Source of the DNA: Gammaproteobacteria bacterium
Lineage (GTDB): Bacteria > Pseudomonadota > Gammaproteobacteria > JAJDYQ01
NCBI GenBank assembly: GCA_022825085.1
Contig: JAJDYQ010000049.1
Coordinates: forward strand, 1-33,434
DNA: 33,434 bases
Direction: 5' to 3'
In this document: one piece after another, positions 23,371 to 33,434 of the stretch
How positions within the stretch are numbered: position 1 is the first letter of the stretch
Layout of the letters: every line of letters begins with the position of its first letter
Position numbers and translations under genes: made by a program
Notes under the pieces: model-generated
What the model was told of the DNA's origin: nothing
Databases searched by the model: none
The model's input: only the letters and a program-made list of their open reading frames with translations

Positions 23371-24345
23371 TTATATGCGCACCTGCAGGCGCTCTAAAAA
23401 CTGCTGTAAATTTTCATCCAGCGGTGACTCGATATGTATTTTACGACCATCATCAGGGTGAGGAAAATCAACCGACCGGGCATGTAAAAAGATGCGCTGC
23501 AAACCATTTGCTTTCATTTCCTGATTGAAGCCTCTGTCTCCATAGAGACGGTCTCCGGCCAGCGGATGTCCGGTTTCACGAGCATGGACACGAATTTGAT
23601 GGGTGCGGCCCGTGATCAACCTGACTTTCATCAGCGTTGCAGTGGTGCCGCATTCACCACCGGCATATTCCTGTAGCGGATAAAATACAGAGACCGCCGG
23701 CTTGCCCTCATCACTGGCACGAACCAGACGCCTGCCGCCCCCGACCCTGTCGGATTGCAGACGAATATCAACCGTTCGCCTGCCCTGCCCCCAGCTTCCC
23801 ATCAACAGTGCGGCGTAATATTTATCCATTTTCCCATCATGTATTGCCCTGTGCAGCGACAACATTGCCGGACGATCACATGCAATCAGCAAGCAGCCGC
23901 TGGTTTCACGGTCCAGACGATGTGCCAGAAACAATGGCTTTCCGGGCTGCAACGATCGGAAGACATCAATCACCCCGTAGCCAATGCCCGACCCCGCATG
24001 AACCGCAAGACCGGAGGGTTTATTCAAAACGATGACCCGGTCATCCGCATACACAATGCGGGATTCGACGGCTGCCAGTACGGCATCAGGCGGCAGGCGC
24101 ATACGCTGTCTGGCATACCTGACGGGCGGCAAACGCACCTCATCATCCGTAACCAGCCTGTATGCCGGCTTGATACGCTTTTTGTTGACCCGGACTTCGC
24201 CTTTTCGAAGAATGCGATAAATATGGCTTTTAGGAACACCCTTAAAGCATCGCATCAAAAAGTTATCAATCCGCTGGCCGGCTTCATCACCACTTATCCT
24301 TATGTGCCGCACCTTCGGGGAAGAAAGCTGCCGGGAACTGGACAT
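23371..24345 (-). CDS. rluC: 23S rRNA pseudouridine(955/2504/2580) synthase
   Basis: Converts three uridines of 23S rRNA to pseudouridine. The N-terminal S4 RNA-binding domain (about 22-75, including KSHIYRILRKGEVRVNKKR) precedes the RluA-type catalytic domain. The catalytic aspartate is D145 in AHRLDRETSGCLLIA. GRTHQIRVHARETGHPLAGDRLYG is the second family block. The 324-residue length is typical of RluC. The rluC-gph-sppA order is common in gammaproteobacteria, but rne, often divergent to rluC, is not here; sspA lies upstream instead. Confidence 0.95.
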   Translation of the reverse strand: MSSSRQLSSPKVRHIRISGDEAGQRIDNFLMRCFKGVPKSHIYRILRKGEVRVNKKRIKPAYRLVTDDEVRLPPVRYARQRMRLPPDAVLAAVESRIVYADDRVIVLNKPSGLAVHAGSGIGYGVIDVFRSLQPGKPLFLAHRLDRETSGCLLIACDRPAMLSLHRAIHDGKMDKYYAALLMGSWGQGRRTVDIRLQSDRVGGGRRLVRASDEGKPAVSVFYPLQEYAGGECGTTATLMKVRLITGRTHQIRVHARETGHPLAGDRLYGDRGFNQEMKANGLQRIFLHARSVDFPHPDDGRKIHIESPLDENLQQFLERLQVRI

Positions 24346-24406
24346 TCAGATTATGATCGCACTGCTGTAATTCCAGCACATGTACTGCCTGCAAGCCTGT
24401 CAGCTA

Positions 24407-25033
24407 TCAGTACTGCATTTCCCGCTCCGGTTCAGTCAAACAGCCCTGAAAGGATGGTCGGGAAAAAATCCGCTCGGCGTACTGCTCTATGACTCGGGCC
24501 TGACGCGGCAGATCAATACGATGGTACGGCAACCGCCACAGTACAGGAGCCACAGCACAATCAACCAGAGTCATGTCGTCACTGAGGAAAAACGATTTAA
24601 CGGAAAATATATCGGCACTGGACGCAATCTCCTCACGCAACCGCTTTTTGGCGATGGCTGACACCTCACGGTCTCTGCTTTCCACATCAGGCAAAAGACT
24701 GTACCAGTCTTCAAACACCCGATACAACGCCAACCTGGAATTCGTGCGAGAAACCGGATCAGCGGGCATCAGCGGCGGATGAGGAAACCGCTCATCCAGA
24801 TATTCACTGATAATCCTCACGTCATAAACCACAAGTTCGCGATCTACCAGAGTTGGCACATTGCCATAAGGGCTAATCTCAACAAGCTCTTTCATGTGCC
24901 CTTCGGAGCCGACATCGACAATCTCGGAGGGGATATTTTTTTCAGCCATGACCAGACGGACACAATGAGACAACGGAGAGGTAGATGATGAAAACAAAAT
25001 CATCATCGAACGACGATTGGCAATCGCACTCAT
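24407..25033 (-). CDS. sspA: Stringent starvation protein A
   Basis: A glutathione-S-transferase-fold protein that binds RNA polymerase and helps adaptation to starvation and acid. The thioredoxin-like N-terminal domain contains SPLSHCVRLVMAEKNI and PYGNVPTLVDRELVVYD. The helical C-terminal domain contains LDERFPHPPLMPADP and DMTLVDCAVAPVLWRL. The 208-residue length is normal. An AGGAG sits about 10 bases before the ATG. It follows petC by 38 bases, the usual petABC-sspA arrangement. The usual next gene sspB is missing; rluC follows instead. Confidence 0.94.
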   Translation of the reverse strand: MSAIANRRSMMILFSSSTSPLSHCVRLVMAEKNIPSEIVDVGSEGHMKELVEISPYGNVPTLVDRELVVYDVRIISEYLDERFPHPPLMPADPVSRTNSRLALYRVFEDWYSLLPDVESRDREVSAIAKKRLREEIASSADIFSVKSFFLSDDMTLVDCAVAPVLWRLPYHRIDLPRQARVIEQYAERIFSRPSFQGCLTEPEREMQY

Positions 25034-25071
25034 ACTAACTTAACTCCTGATTAATGTGAAAAACCGGATTT

Positions 25072-25827
25072 TTAGTGAACATCCCGCCAGTATTCACGCT
25101 TCAGGGCATAAGAGATCATTAACAGTACAAACAGAAATGCCAATACCCAGAATCCCAGCCGGTGGCGCTCGAGTTCAGCAGGTTCGGCCATATAAACCAT
25201 AAAGGTCACCAGATCCCGTATCGTCTGTTTGAATTCTTTGGCAGTTTGCTTTCCCGGCTCAATCAACTTCATACCAACAATGGTTCGCTCTTCCTCACCT
25301 TCGGCATTCGTATGGACTTCATAAACCGGCTCCTGCCAACCCTGTAACTCCCACAGCACATTAGGCATGGCCACACCGGGGAATGTTGCATTATTGACAC
25401 CGACCGGGCTCTTGTCGTCCCTATAGAATGTCATAAAATAATTGTATAGCCATTCACGGGTACGGGCGCGTGCGATGACCGACAGATCCGGGGGCAACAC
25501 ACCAAACCACCGTCTGGCATCGTCTGCCTCAATAGCAACAACCATGCCTTCGTGAATCTTGTCCGATGCAAACATCAGGTTTTTCTTCATGATATCTTCA
25601 CTGATACCCAGATCATCCGCAACACGTTTGTAGCGCATATACTCGGCCGAGTGACAGGTCAGACAATAGTTGACAAAAATACGGGCACCGCGCTGAATGG
25701 CTGCCCGGTCGGTCTCATTGATATGCGGCGTGGTGTACAGCAGTGAAGTACCGCCAGCGGCAGACAACAATCCCGGCACAAAAAGCAGAACAGTCAGAAT
25801 AATTTTTCTGGTCATTTTAATATCCAT
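25072..25827 (-). CDS. petC: Ubiquinol-cytochrome c reductase, cytochrome c1 subunit
   Basis: The c-type heme subunit of the bc1 complex, passing electrons from the Rieske protein to soluble cytochrome c. An N-terminal signal peptide (about 1-23) is followed by the heme-binding CLTCH (C55-C58-H59). A methionine ligand is likely in the FPGVAMPNVLWEL segment. A C-terminal membrane anchor (about 223-243) ends with the short basic tail typical of c1. The 251-residue length is normal. The start overlaps the petB stop by one base (TAATG). Confidence 0.96.
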   Translation of the reverse strand: MDIKMTRKIILTVLLFVPGLLSAAGGTSLLYTTPHINETDRAAIQRGARIFVNYCLTCHSAEYMRYKRVADDLGISEDIMKKNLMFASDKIHEGMVVAIEADDARRWFGVLPPDLSVIARARTREWLYNYFMTFYRDDKSPVGVNNATFPGVAMPNVLWELQGWQEPVYEVHTNAEGEEERTIVGMKLIEPGKQTAKEFKQTIRDLVTFMVYMAEPAELERHRLGFWVLAFLFVLLMISYALKREYWRDVH

Positions 25828-27122
25828 TATCCGGTCACCCTGGCAGGGAGAGGACGGTCCTCATCATTATCCATCTTTGTGTACCATGGCATCAGAAGGA
25901 AAAAGGCAAAATATACGACAGTAAAAATCTGTGCCCAGACGGTATTATTAAACAGGAAAAGGTCGGTTTCCGATGGGGATTTGACTCCCAGATAACCCAG
26001 CACTAAAAATGCCAGCACGAACGAATACAGCGCATAACGGAAATATGGCCCCCGGTAACGTATTGACCTCACCGGGCTGCGGTCCAACCAGGGCAGAAAG
26101 AAAAACAACAATTGTGAAAACCCCATCGCCAGTACGCCCCAGAGCTTGGCATCAATTCCCAGAAACGGGTAAGTGAACGCACGTAAAATCGAGTAAAACG
26201 GTGTGAAATACCATAATGGAGCAATATGCTCAGGCGTCTTTAACGGATCGGCCGGCAGGAAATTGTTATGCTCCAGAAACCAGCCTCCCATCTCAGGGGC
26301 ATAAAATACTACCGAAAAAAAGAAAATAAGGAAGACAACCACACCCACGATATCCTTGACCGTGTAGTAAGGATGGAAAGGAATGCCATCCAGCGGAACG
26401 CCATCATCATCCTGATTATCGTTGATATCGATGCCATCTGGATTGTTAGGGCCGACCTCATGCAGAGCAATAATATGTGCGGCCACCAAAGCCAGCAGTG
26501 CCAGAGGAACTGCAATCACATGATAAGCAAAGAACCGGTTCAGCGTTGCATCGGAAATCGTAAAGTCACCGCGAATCCACTCTGCCAACGGCAGGCCAAT
26601 ACCAAACGGCATGGCCTCAAACAGCGATACAATAACCTGCGCACCCCAAAAAGACATCTGCCCCCAGGGTAACAGATAACCCAGAAATGCCTCAGCCATC
26701 AGGGTCATATAGATCAGCATGCCCAGAATCCACAACAGCTCGCGCGGCTGCTTGTAAGAACCGTACATCAGGCCGCGAAACATGTGCAGATAAACCACAA
26801 TAAAAAATGCAGAGGCACCAGTAGAATGCATATAGCGGATCAGCCAGCCATAGTTCACATCGCGCATAATGAACTCAACGGAAGCGAACGCCTCGGCCGC
26901 GGACGGCTTATAGTTCATTGTCAGAAAAATACCGGTTATGATCTGAATAGCCAGAACCACCAGTGCAAGAGAACCAAAAAAGTACCAAAAGTTAAAATTC
27001 TTCGGCACATAGTAGTGAGCCAGATGCTCATTCCACATTTTGGTTATCGGGAAACGCCTGTCCACCCAGGCCAGCAGTGACACAGGAACAGCGACCATCT
27101 TGTTAAGAATCGCATGAATCAT
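25827..27122 (-). CDS. petB: Ubiquinol-cytochrome c reductase, cytochrome b subunit
   Basis: The membrane core of the bc1 complex, holding hemes bL and bH and both quinone sites. The 431-residue protein has the usual eight or so membrane helices. Heme-ligand histidines appear in RYMHSTGASAFFIVVYLHMFRG and in RFFAYHVIAVPLALLALVAAHIIALHEVG. The Qo-site PEWY-type motif is represented by IAPLWYFTPFYSILRAF. The GYLLPWGQMSFWGAQVI block is diagnostic. It overlaps petA by one base and petC by one base, forming a tight operon. Confidence 0.97.
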   Translation of the reverse strand: MIHAILNKMVAVPVSLLAWVDRRFPITKMWNEHLAHYYVPKNFNFWYFFGSLALVVLAIQIITGIFLTMNYKPSAAEAFASVEFIMRDVNYGWLIRYMHSTGASAFFIVVYLHMFRGLMYGSYKQPRELLWILGMLIYMTLMAEAFLGYLLPWGQMSFWGAQVIVSLFEAMPFGIGLPLAEWIRGDFTISDATLNRFFAYHVIAVPLALLALVAAHIIALHEVGPNNPDGIDINDNQDDDGVPLDGIPFHPYYTVKDIVGVVVFLIFFFSVVFYAPEMGGWFLEHNNFLPADPLKTPEHIAPLWYFTPFYSILRAFTYPFLGIDAKLWGVLAMGFSQLLFFFLPWLDRSPVRSIRYRGPYFRYALYSFVLAFLVLGYLGVKSPSETDLFLFNNTVWAQIFTVVYFAFFLLMPWYTKMDNDEDRPLPARVTG

Positions 27123-27715
27123 TACGCATCCTCCGGACCAACCCCCACCTCAATCAGCGTATCGCTGAGATAGCGGTAGGGCGGGACTTCCATATTAGCA
27201 GGGGCAGGCACACTTTTATATACACGGCCAGCAAGATCAAAGCGGGAACCGTGGCAGGGGCAGTAAAAACCACCTTTCCACTCCGGACCCAGGTCATCTG
27301 GAGCTACCTCAGGACGGTAGGTCGGCGCACAACCAAGGTGGGTACAAAGACCGATCATGACCAGATATTCATCTCTGATAGAACGATAGGAATTTCTGGC
27401 GTACTCAGGTTGCTGCTCGCGCTCGGAAGCCGGATCCAGCAACTCATCCTCAAGGGCCACAAGGTCCTCGAGGTTCTGCCGGGTACGACGCACCACCATA
27501 ACCAGCTTGCCACGCCACTCATCACGATGCAGCGCACCGGGTTCGATTTTACCGATATCAATCTGCACAGGTGCTCCCAATGCCTTGGCCTTCTGGCTGG
27601 GGAGCAGTGAACCAACAAAAGGAACAGCAGCAAATGTGGCACCCAAACCACCGACAGCCACCGTTGTTGCCGTCAAAAAACGCCGCCTGCGCAAATCCAG
27701 GCCATCATCGCTCAT
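27122..27715 (-). CDS. petA: Ubiquinol-cytochrome c reductase, Rieske iron-sulfur subunit
   Basis: The [2Fe-2S] subunit that takes electrons from ubiquinol. I start it at 27715 (MSDDGLDLRRRRFL), giving 197 residues. GGAGGT is spaced 5 bases upstream, and the twin-arginine signal RRRRFL with its following hydrophobic segment (about 17-35) then lies at the N-terminus as expected for Tat-dependent Rieske proteins. Cluster ligands are in CTHLGC and CPCHGS. The open frame extends 36 codons further upstream but without family similarity or a ribosome site. It is first in petABC. Confidence 0.95.
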   Translation of the reverse strand: MSDDGLDLRRRRFLTATTVAVGGLGATFAAVPFVGSLLPSQKAKALGAPVQIDIGKIEPGALHRDEWRGKLVMVVRRTRQNLEDLVALEDELLDPASEREQQPEYARNSYRSIRDEYLVMIGLCTHLGCAPTYRPEVAPDDLGPEWKGGFYCPCHGSRFDLAGRVYKSVPAPANMEVPPYRYLSDTLIEVGVGPEDA

Positions 27716-27793
27716 GCAATACCTCCAAATCTGAATATCCCGAATAGAAACTCTGCGACCGACCACCATGGTCGAGCCACGTTCAGACGGACA

Positions 27794-27822
27794 ACCATAA
27801 CAGAGCAGCGCATGTTTGTCCA
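27794..27822 (-). promoter_or_regulatory. Candidate petABC promoter
   Basis: On the minus strand, -35 TGGACA (plus 27817-27822) and -10 TATGGT (27794-27799) with a 17-base spacer. The start would be near 27787, some 70 bases before petA. Confidence 0.5.
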
Positions 27823-27925
27823 TCGAAACTTTGAACCACCCTGAAAGATCGCTGGAATTACAGACCCCGGTTCAGTACATTATCAATCGCGGTCCAAGAT
27901 GTAGTCTATGGTGGACTTATACAAC

Positions 27926-29101
27926 ATGAAGAAAATCGTACAATTTGTATTGCAATGGACCACTGCCGGGCTGGCTGCGGCCTTCATCATCCTTTATTTT
28001 ACCCCGGGGCTTAATACGCAAACCAGGATTGTGGAGTTCCGTGAGGTATCCACAAAACCGGATGAGACCCAGGGCGACGGCCTGTCTGCTGACCAGCTCA
28101 AGTATGGCTTCAGAAGCACCGTAAAAAGTGCCGCTCCGGCGGTGGTCTATGTCCACACCTCCCGCGTTGTCACACAGCAAACCCACCCTTTTATACCGGA
28201 TCAGGCATTGCAGGAATTCTTTGGCAGCGATATCGGCCAACCACAACAGCAGCTCGAAACCGGGTTAGGTTCCGGGGTCATTGTCAGCCCACAGGGCTAT
28301 GTTCTTACCAATTACCATGTCATTGCCGAGGCCGATGAAATCCGGATACAGCTAAATGACGGTCGAAATGTTATTGCACAAGTTATCGGCACCGACCCCG
28401 AAACCGATATGGCAGTCCTGCAAATCAAACTGGACCGGCTGCCTGTTATCGAAATCGGCAAGTCAGACGAGCTTGCAGTCGGCGATCTGGTACTGGCCAT
28501 CGGCAATCCATTTGGTGTTGGCCAGACAGTCACCATGGGCATTGTCAGCGCTACCGGTCGTAATGAGCTGGGCGTCACTACGTTTGAAAATTTCATCCAG
28601 ACCGATGCCGCCATTAATCCGGGCAACTCAGGTGGTGCCCTGGTCAACCCCGCTGGACAACTGGTCGGGATCAACACAGCCGTATTCAGCAATACGGGAC
28701 TGGACTCCCGCAATGCGCAGGGGATCGGCTTTGCCATTCCTGTCTCACTGGCCAAAGACATCATGCAGCAGATTATTGCCCGCGGCTATGTCACACGCGG
28801 GTGGCTGGGTATCGAGGTACAGGATGTACACCCGGGTCTGGCTTCCGCACTGGATCTAAAAAAGGGAGTCGGCGCTCTGATTCGCCGTGTTCAGGAAGGG
28901 GGGCCCGCAGAGAAAGCCGGCCTCAGAGGAGGCGATATCATAATGGCCATTGACGGCATGGAAATCCGGGGTGCCAGACACACTCTGGACAAGGTCGCCG
29001 ATACGCCGCCCAATCAGAGCACTCAAATCAAGATATTACGCCGGGGAATGACATTCAGTCTGGAAGTCCTGCCTTCTCTACGCAAAGTACATGCTCCATG
29101 A
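27926..29101 (+). CDS. degS: Periplasmic serine endoprotease, DegS/AlgW type
   Basis: A trypsin-like HtrA protease. Members with one PDZ domain cleave the anti-sigma factor RseA/MucA to trigger the sigma-E envelope-stress response. An N-terminal membrane anchor (KKIVQFVLQWTTAGLAAAF) replaces a cleavable signal. The triad, numbered from this start, is H131 in NYHVI, D161 in PETDMAVLQIK and S235 in PGNSGGALVN. A single C-terminal PDZ domain (about 280-375) contains RGWLGIEVQDV and GPAEKAGLRGGDII. The 391-residue length fits AlgW/DegS rather than two-PDZ DegP. An ATG six codons upstream (27908) is an alternative. It diverges from petABC and converges on hisD. Confidence 0.92.
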   Translation: MKKIVQFVLQWTTAGLAAAFIILYFTPGLNTQTRIVEFREVSTKPDETQGDGLSADQLKYGFRSTVKSAAPAVVYVHTSRVVTQQTHPFIPDQALQEFFGSDIGQPQQQLETGLGSGVIVSPQGYVLTNYHVIAEADEIRIQLNDGRNVIAQVIGTDPETDMAVLQIKLDRLPVIEIGKSDELAVGDLVLAIGNPFGVGQTVTMGIVSATGRNELGVTTFENFIQTDAAINPGNSGGALVNPAGQLVGINTAVFSNTGLDSRNAQGIGFAIPVSLAKDIMQQIIARGYVTRGWLGIEVQDVHPGLASALDLKKGVGALIRRVQEGGPAEKAGLRGGDIIMAIDGMEIRGARHTLDKVADTPPNQSTQIKILRRGMTFSLEVLPSLRKVHAP

Positions 29102-29173
29102 GATTGCCTCTCCGGCGACATCACCCTGCAAACAAAATCAAAACCCGACGCCGAAGCGCAGGGCACAGGAAAA

Positions 29174-30472
29174 TCATCCCTTCAGGCGCATTTCGGCAGC
29201 CCGTGCATGTGCGACAAGCCCTTCGCCATGGGCCAGCGTGCTGGCAACACCGGCCAGCCGCTTCGCTCCATCGGGCGAGCAATGGATGATGCTGGAGCGC
29301 TTCTGAAAATCATAAACACCCAACGGCGATGAAAAACGTGCCGTACCAGAAGTTGGCAGGATATGATTCGGCCCTGCACAATAATCACCCAGCACTTCGG
29401 TGCTGAATGCACCCATAAAAATAGCACCGGCGTTTCTGATTTTCGGCAACAGCGCCTGCGGATCAGCAACCGACAGCTCCAGATGTTCGGCGGCGATTTT
29501 GTTGGCCACGACAATCGCATCCTCCATATCAACGGCCCGAATCAGTATGCCACGATTTTCAAGAGACTGGCGGATAGTGTCCCTGCGCGGCATATCCGGC
29601 AACAGCCTTTCGATACCGACTTCAACCTGATCCAGATAATCCGGGTCCGGACACACCAGGATTGACTGTGCAAGGACATCATGCTCGGCCTGAGAAAACA
29701 GATCCATGACCACCCAGTCCGGTCGGGTTGTTCCGTCACAGATGATGAGAATTTCCGAAGGCCCGGCGATCATGTCAATGCCAACCCTGCCAAAGACCTG
29801 ACGTTTGGCAAGTGCCACAAAGATATTACCGGGACCTACAATTTTATCGACCGGGGCGATAGTCTCCGTTCCATAGGCCAGCGCAGCAACTGCCTGCGCC
29901 CCGCCAATACGGTAAATCTCATGCACACCCGCAATATCGGCCGCAGCGAGAACTACATCATTAACGACCCCGTCAGGGGTCGGCACCACCATGACGATAC
30001 GATCAACACCGGCCACATGTGCCGGTATCACATTCATCAACACCGATGATGGATAGGCAGCAGTGCCACCAGGCACATAGACACCCACACTGTCAAGCGG
30101 CGTTACCTGCTGCCCCAGAATCGTACCGTCCTCCTCTTTATAGTGCCATGAATCTATTTTCTGATGTTCCGCATAGGTTCGAATCCGCTCAGCAGCCTGC
30201 TCAAGGGCGCTGCTCAGCTGGGGAGAAATATTCCGCATGGCGCGGGTGCGCTGTTCCGGCGTCACAGCCAGCTCGGCAACTGATGAGACAGTCAGGCGAT
30301 CAAATTTTCTGGTCAGCTCAACAACCGCCTGATCCCCGCCGGTTCTGACCTGCCGGATAATGTCATCAACCACCTGCTGATACCTGCGGTCATCAGCTCC
30401 ACCTTGCAGAAGCCGCTCCAGACTGACAGCGAAATTCGCATCGGATGTATCGAGTCTTTCCATCATGGGCAT
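29174..30472 (-). CDS. hisD: Histidinol dehydrogenase
   Basis: Catalyses the two final NAD-dependent oxidations of histidine synthesis, from L-histidinol to L-histidine, at a zinc site. The 432-residue protein shows the family signature around [12 protein letters not shown] and [13 protein letters not shown]. Further blocks are [10 protein letters not shown] and [23 protein letters not shown], with active-site histidines in both. The central [13 protein letters not shown] is the expected nucleotide-binding region. It starts 5 bases after hisG ends. The hisC gene that often follows in gammaproteobacteria is absent; convergent degS follows. Confidence 0.97.
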   Translation of the reverse strand: MPMMERLDTSDANFAVSLERLLQGGADDRRYQQVVDDIIRQVRTGGDQAVVELTRKFDRLTVSSVAELAVTPEQRTRAMRNISPQLSSALEQAAERIRTYAEHQKIDSWHYKEEDGTILGQQVTPLDSVGVYVPGGTAAYPSSVLMNVIPAHVAGVDRIVMVVPTPDGVVNDVVLAAADIAGVHEIYRIGGAQAVAALAYGTETIAPVDKIVGPGNIFVALAKRQVFGRVGIDMIAGPSEILIICDGTTRPDWVVMDLFSQAEHDVLAQSILVCPDPDYLDQVEVGIERLLPDMPRRDTIRQSLENRGILIRAVDMEDAIVVANKIAAEHLELSVADPQALLPKIRNAGAIFMGAFSTEVLGDYCAGPNHILPTSGTARFSSPLGVYDFQKRSSIIHCSPDGAKRLAGVASTLAHGEGLVAHARAAEMRLKG

Positions 30473-30477
30473 ACAGC

Positions 30478-31128
30478 TCAGACGACCCCGCCCGGCACGG
30501 CGGCAGAAATTTTTTCCATGACCGGCCTGGCCAATCCGGCCTTCACCTTCATGGAAGCACGATTGACAATCAGCCTGGAACTGATATCCAGAACATGGTC
30601 ACGCATCACCAAACCATTGGCTCTCAAGGTATTACCGCTTTCCACAACATCAACAATGGCATCAGCCAACCCAACAAGTGGTGCCAGCTCCATCGAACCA
30701 TAGAGCCTGACAACCTCTATCTGACGCCCTCGCATGGCGCACCAGTCACGTGTTGTTTTAACATACTTTGTGGCTATTCTCAGGCGCGACCTGTTCAGAT
30801 CCGCATCTGGCGTACTTGCCAGCATCAATCGACAACGGGCAATTTGCAGGTCCGCCATCTCATAAAAACCGGAGACATCGTTTTCGAGCAGAATATCCTT
30901 GCCGGCAATGCCCATGTCAGCGGCCCCATAAGAAACAAATGTCGGCACATCAGAGGCACGGATGATAATAACCTGCACATCTGGATGGCTGGTCGCAAAT
31001 ATCAGCTTGCGACTATCTTCAGGTGCCCCAAGAAGCTCTATACCGGCTGCCGCCAATAATGGCAGCCCCTCTTTCAGGATGCGTCCTTTGGACAGCGCGA
31101 CAGTTAATTTACCGGATTCGATAGACAT
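30478..31128 (-). CDS. hisG: ATP phosphoribosyltransferase, short form
   Basis: The first enzyme of histidine synthesis, condensing ATP with PRPP. At 216 residues it is the short catalytic form (HisG-S), lacking the C-terminal ACT-like regulatory domain. It is therefore expected to need HisZ, which is not in this window. Motifs are [18 protein letters not shown] at the N-terminus, [13 protein letters not shown], and the PRPP-binding [22 protein letters not shown]. It lies 40 bases after murA in an operon with hisD. Confidence 0.96.
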   Translation of the reverse strand: MSIESGKLTVALSKGRILKEGLPLLAAAGIELLGAPEDSRKLIFATSHPDVQVIIIRASDVPTFVSYGAADMGIAGKDILLENDVSGFYEMADLQIARCRLMLASTPDADLNRSRLRIATKYVKTTRDWCAMRGRQIEVVRLYGSMELAPLVGLADAIVDVVESGNTLRANGLVMRDHVLDISSRLIVNRASMKVKAGLARPVMEKISAAVPGGVV

Positions 31129-31168
31129 GAAGGCGAGAGTTTACACGAGCATTACACAGTGAATAACA

Positions 31169-32440
<1,272 letters not shown>

Positions 32441-32521
32441 TTAATGCACAGTAGTGCGGCTATCCTGCCATGCGAAGACGAAACACCTGCCGGGATATAA
32501 AGATACAGTCCAGAGTGACGA

Positions 32522-33130
32522 TCACTGGTTATGAGATGCCAGACTGGAAAGCAAACTCTCAATGCCACCTTCGCGTATCTGACCGGCGAAGCTCGCCCGA
32601 TAGTTCATCACCAGACTGATACCACCTATGGCAACATCATAAACGCGCCACTTCTCATCCTGTCTGTGCATACGATAGGCAACGGCTATCGGCGGGCTGC
32701 CCTGCTGACGTATCTCGGTCGGCACGATAACCACATCGGGATTCGAAGGAGAAGTAATCGTCGAGAGATAGGCAATCTCCTGGGCCGAAGAATACTCGGA
32801 CAGAGCCGAAGCATAGGTATTAATCAGCAGCCGCTTGAATCCGGACTGAAATCGGCTTTTCTGATCATCCGTGGCATCCTTCCAGTAATTACCCAGTATA
32901 AGAAGCGACATACGGTCAAAGTCGAAGTAGGGAAGCACATGAGCCTCTACCAGCGAATAGGCATCTTCCGTACCACTGCGACCGGCTGCGGCTTCCTTTT
33001 CCAGCATCGCCATAACATCACCAGCCGCCCTTTCAATAACCTGCCGCGCATCCATAGCCATGCCCGAGACTGGCTGAAGCAACAGCAGCAACAAAAATCC
33101 CCTGACGGGAGCCATACCGGTCAAAGACAT
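32522..33130 (-). CDS. mlaC: Phospholipid-binding protein MlaC (Ttg2D family)
   Basis: A periplasmic carrier of phospholipids between the outer-membrane MlaA complex and the inner-membrane MlaFEDB transporter. The start at 33130 (MSLTGMAPVRG) gives 202 residues. GGAG is spaced 6 bases upstream, and the longer frame would need a TTG. A signal peptide (about 1-24, ending SGMA) precedes the domain, which includes DFDRMSLLILGNYWKDATDDQKSRF and WRVYDVAIGGISLVMNYRASF. It has its own promoter, and no mlaD, mlaE or mlaF follows toward the window end, so it is separated from the rest of the system. Confidence 0.93.
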   Translation of the reverse strand: MSLTGMAPVRGFLLLLLLQPVSGMAMDARQVIERAAGDVMAMLEKEAAAGRSGTEDAYSLVEAHVLPYFDFDRMSLLILGNYWKDATDDQKSRFQSGFKRLLINTYASALSEYSSAQEIAYLSTITSPSNPDVVIVPTEIRQQGSPPIAVAYRMHRQDEKWRVYDVAIGGISLVMNYRASFAGQIREGGIESLLSSLASHNQ

Positions 33131-33313
33131 AAAATACTCCAAAATGAATAAAATTCAGGACACCACGCTTCCGATCAATGCAGATCCGACCCAAAGCGCG
33201 GTTTATTAATTTATCACAAGTCCATAACAGTGTGACTAGAGCAATGACTGCCCACCGAATATACCTGACAGGGCAATTAAGTATCGAATGAGACCATGCT
33301 TCCAGATAAACAA

Positions 33314-33341
33314 ATTATAGCCACCCATTCTGCGAAAACAA
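33314..33341 (-). promoter_or_regulatory. Promoter of mlaC (and probably murA-hisG-hisD)
   Basis: On the minus strand, -35 TTGTTT (plus 33336-33341), a 16-base spacer and a perfect -10 TATAAT (33314-33319). The start is predicted near 33307, leaving a leader of about 175 nt before mlaC. Confidence 0.6.
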
Positions 33342-33397
33342 GCTGGCAAATCCGCCCATCAGGCGACAGGACTCGATATTTTCAGTCTAATGGCAAT

Positions 33398-33432
33398 CGT
33401 CATCCCTGGCTGCACCTCCGTCATCCCTGGCT
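33398..33432. repeat. Direct repeat, 14-bp unit with 21-bp period
   Basis: CGTCATCCCTGGCT occurs at 33398-33411 and again at 33419-33432. The sequence resembles the ends of dispersed intergenic repeats that start GTCATTCCC in other bacteria. It is cut off by the window edge, so its full extent is unknown. Confidence 0.6.
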
Positions 33433-33434
33433 TG

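Larger units (their letters stand above)
33131..33434. other. Noncoding region upstream of mlaC
   Basis: About 300 bases to the window edge with no credible ORF. It contains the mlaC ribosome site, a long AT-rich leader, the promoter at 33314-33341, and a terminal direct repeat. The gene expected here in a canonical locus, mlaD, is absent. Confidence 0.7.

Noticed and set aside
27716-27823. 36-codon N-terminal extension of the Rieske protein
   Set aside because: The twin-arginine signal should be near the N-terminus, and the strong GGAGGT site points to the ATG at 27715. The extension also contains the predicted petABC promoter.

Overview
The window looks like chromosomal DNA of a gammaproteobacterium. 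The evidence is the blocks mlaC-murA-hisG-hisD and petA-petB-petC-sspA, a DegS/AlgW-type protease next to them, a short-form HisG, and queA, mutS, rluC, gph and sppA of proteobacterial type. I cannot name a genus. Coding is dense and most of the content is housekeeping. No rRNA, CRISPR array, transposase or phage gene is visible; the only RNA gene is a tRNA-Leu(CAA).

Region 1 (1-10849) holds queA, a tRNA-Leu on the opposite strand, and a complete leftward 2-methylcitrate operon. In transcription order the operon is a GntR/FCD regulator, prpB, prpC, acnD, prpF, an acrylyl-CoA reductase (acuI/yhdH family) and prpE. It uses the AcnD+PrpF route rather than PrpD. PrpE activates propionate, PrpC condenses propionyl-CoA with oxaloacetate, AcnD/PrpF isomerise the product and PrpB cleaves it to succinate and pyruvate. 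AcuI would add acryloyl-CoA as a second source of propionyl-CoA.

Region 2 (10850-12554) is a divergent control region followed by metY. The control region carries two copies of a 12-bp palindrome, one on the prp promoter side and one on the metY -35 box. It also encodes a long metY leader that can form a pseudoknot or competing stems, which makes it a candidate riboswitch of no class I recognise.

Region 3 (12555-14500) is a small accessory block. A clan-AA (retropepsin-like) aspartic protease and an XRE regulator read left, and two lipoproteins of unknown function read right. Two near-identical inverted repeats lie between the diverging genes.

Region 4 (14649-22606) holds mutS (with an 8-bp G run near its 3' end), an orphan AT-rich sulfotransferase-like gene, a P-loop ATPase coupled to metA, a Maf/YceF pyrophosphatase overlapping a pterin-carbinolamine dehydratase, and sppA. 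Region 5 (22645-27715) holds gph, rluC, sspA and the cytochrome bc1 operon petABC, all leftward. Region 6 (27926-33434) holds a DegS/AlgW protease reading right, then hisD, hisG, murA and mlaC reading left from a good promoter. About 300 noncoding bases close the window and end in a 21-bp-period direct repeat.

The items most worth a second look are the metY leader, the paired operators that may link propionate and methionine metabolism, the XRE/lipoprotein/aspartic-protease module, the ATPase-metA pair, and the homopolymer in mutS.
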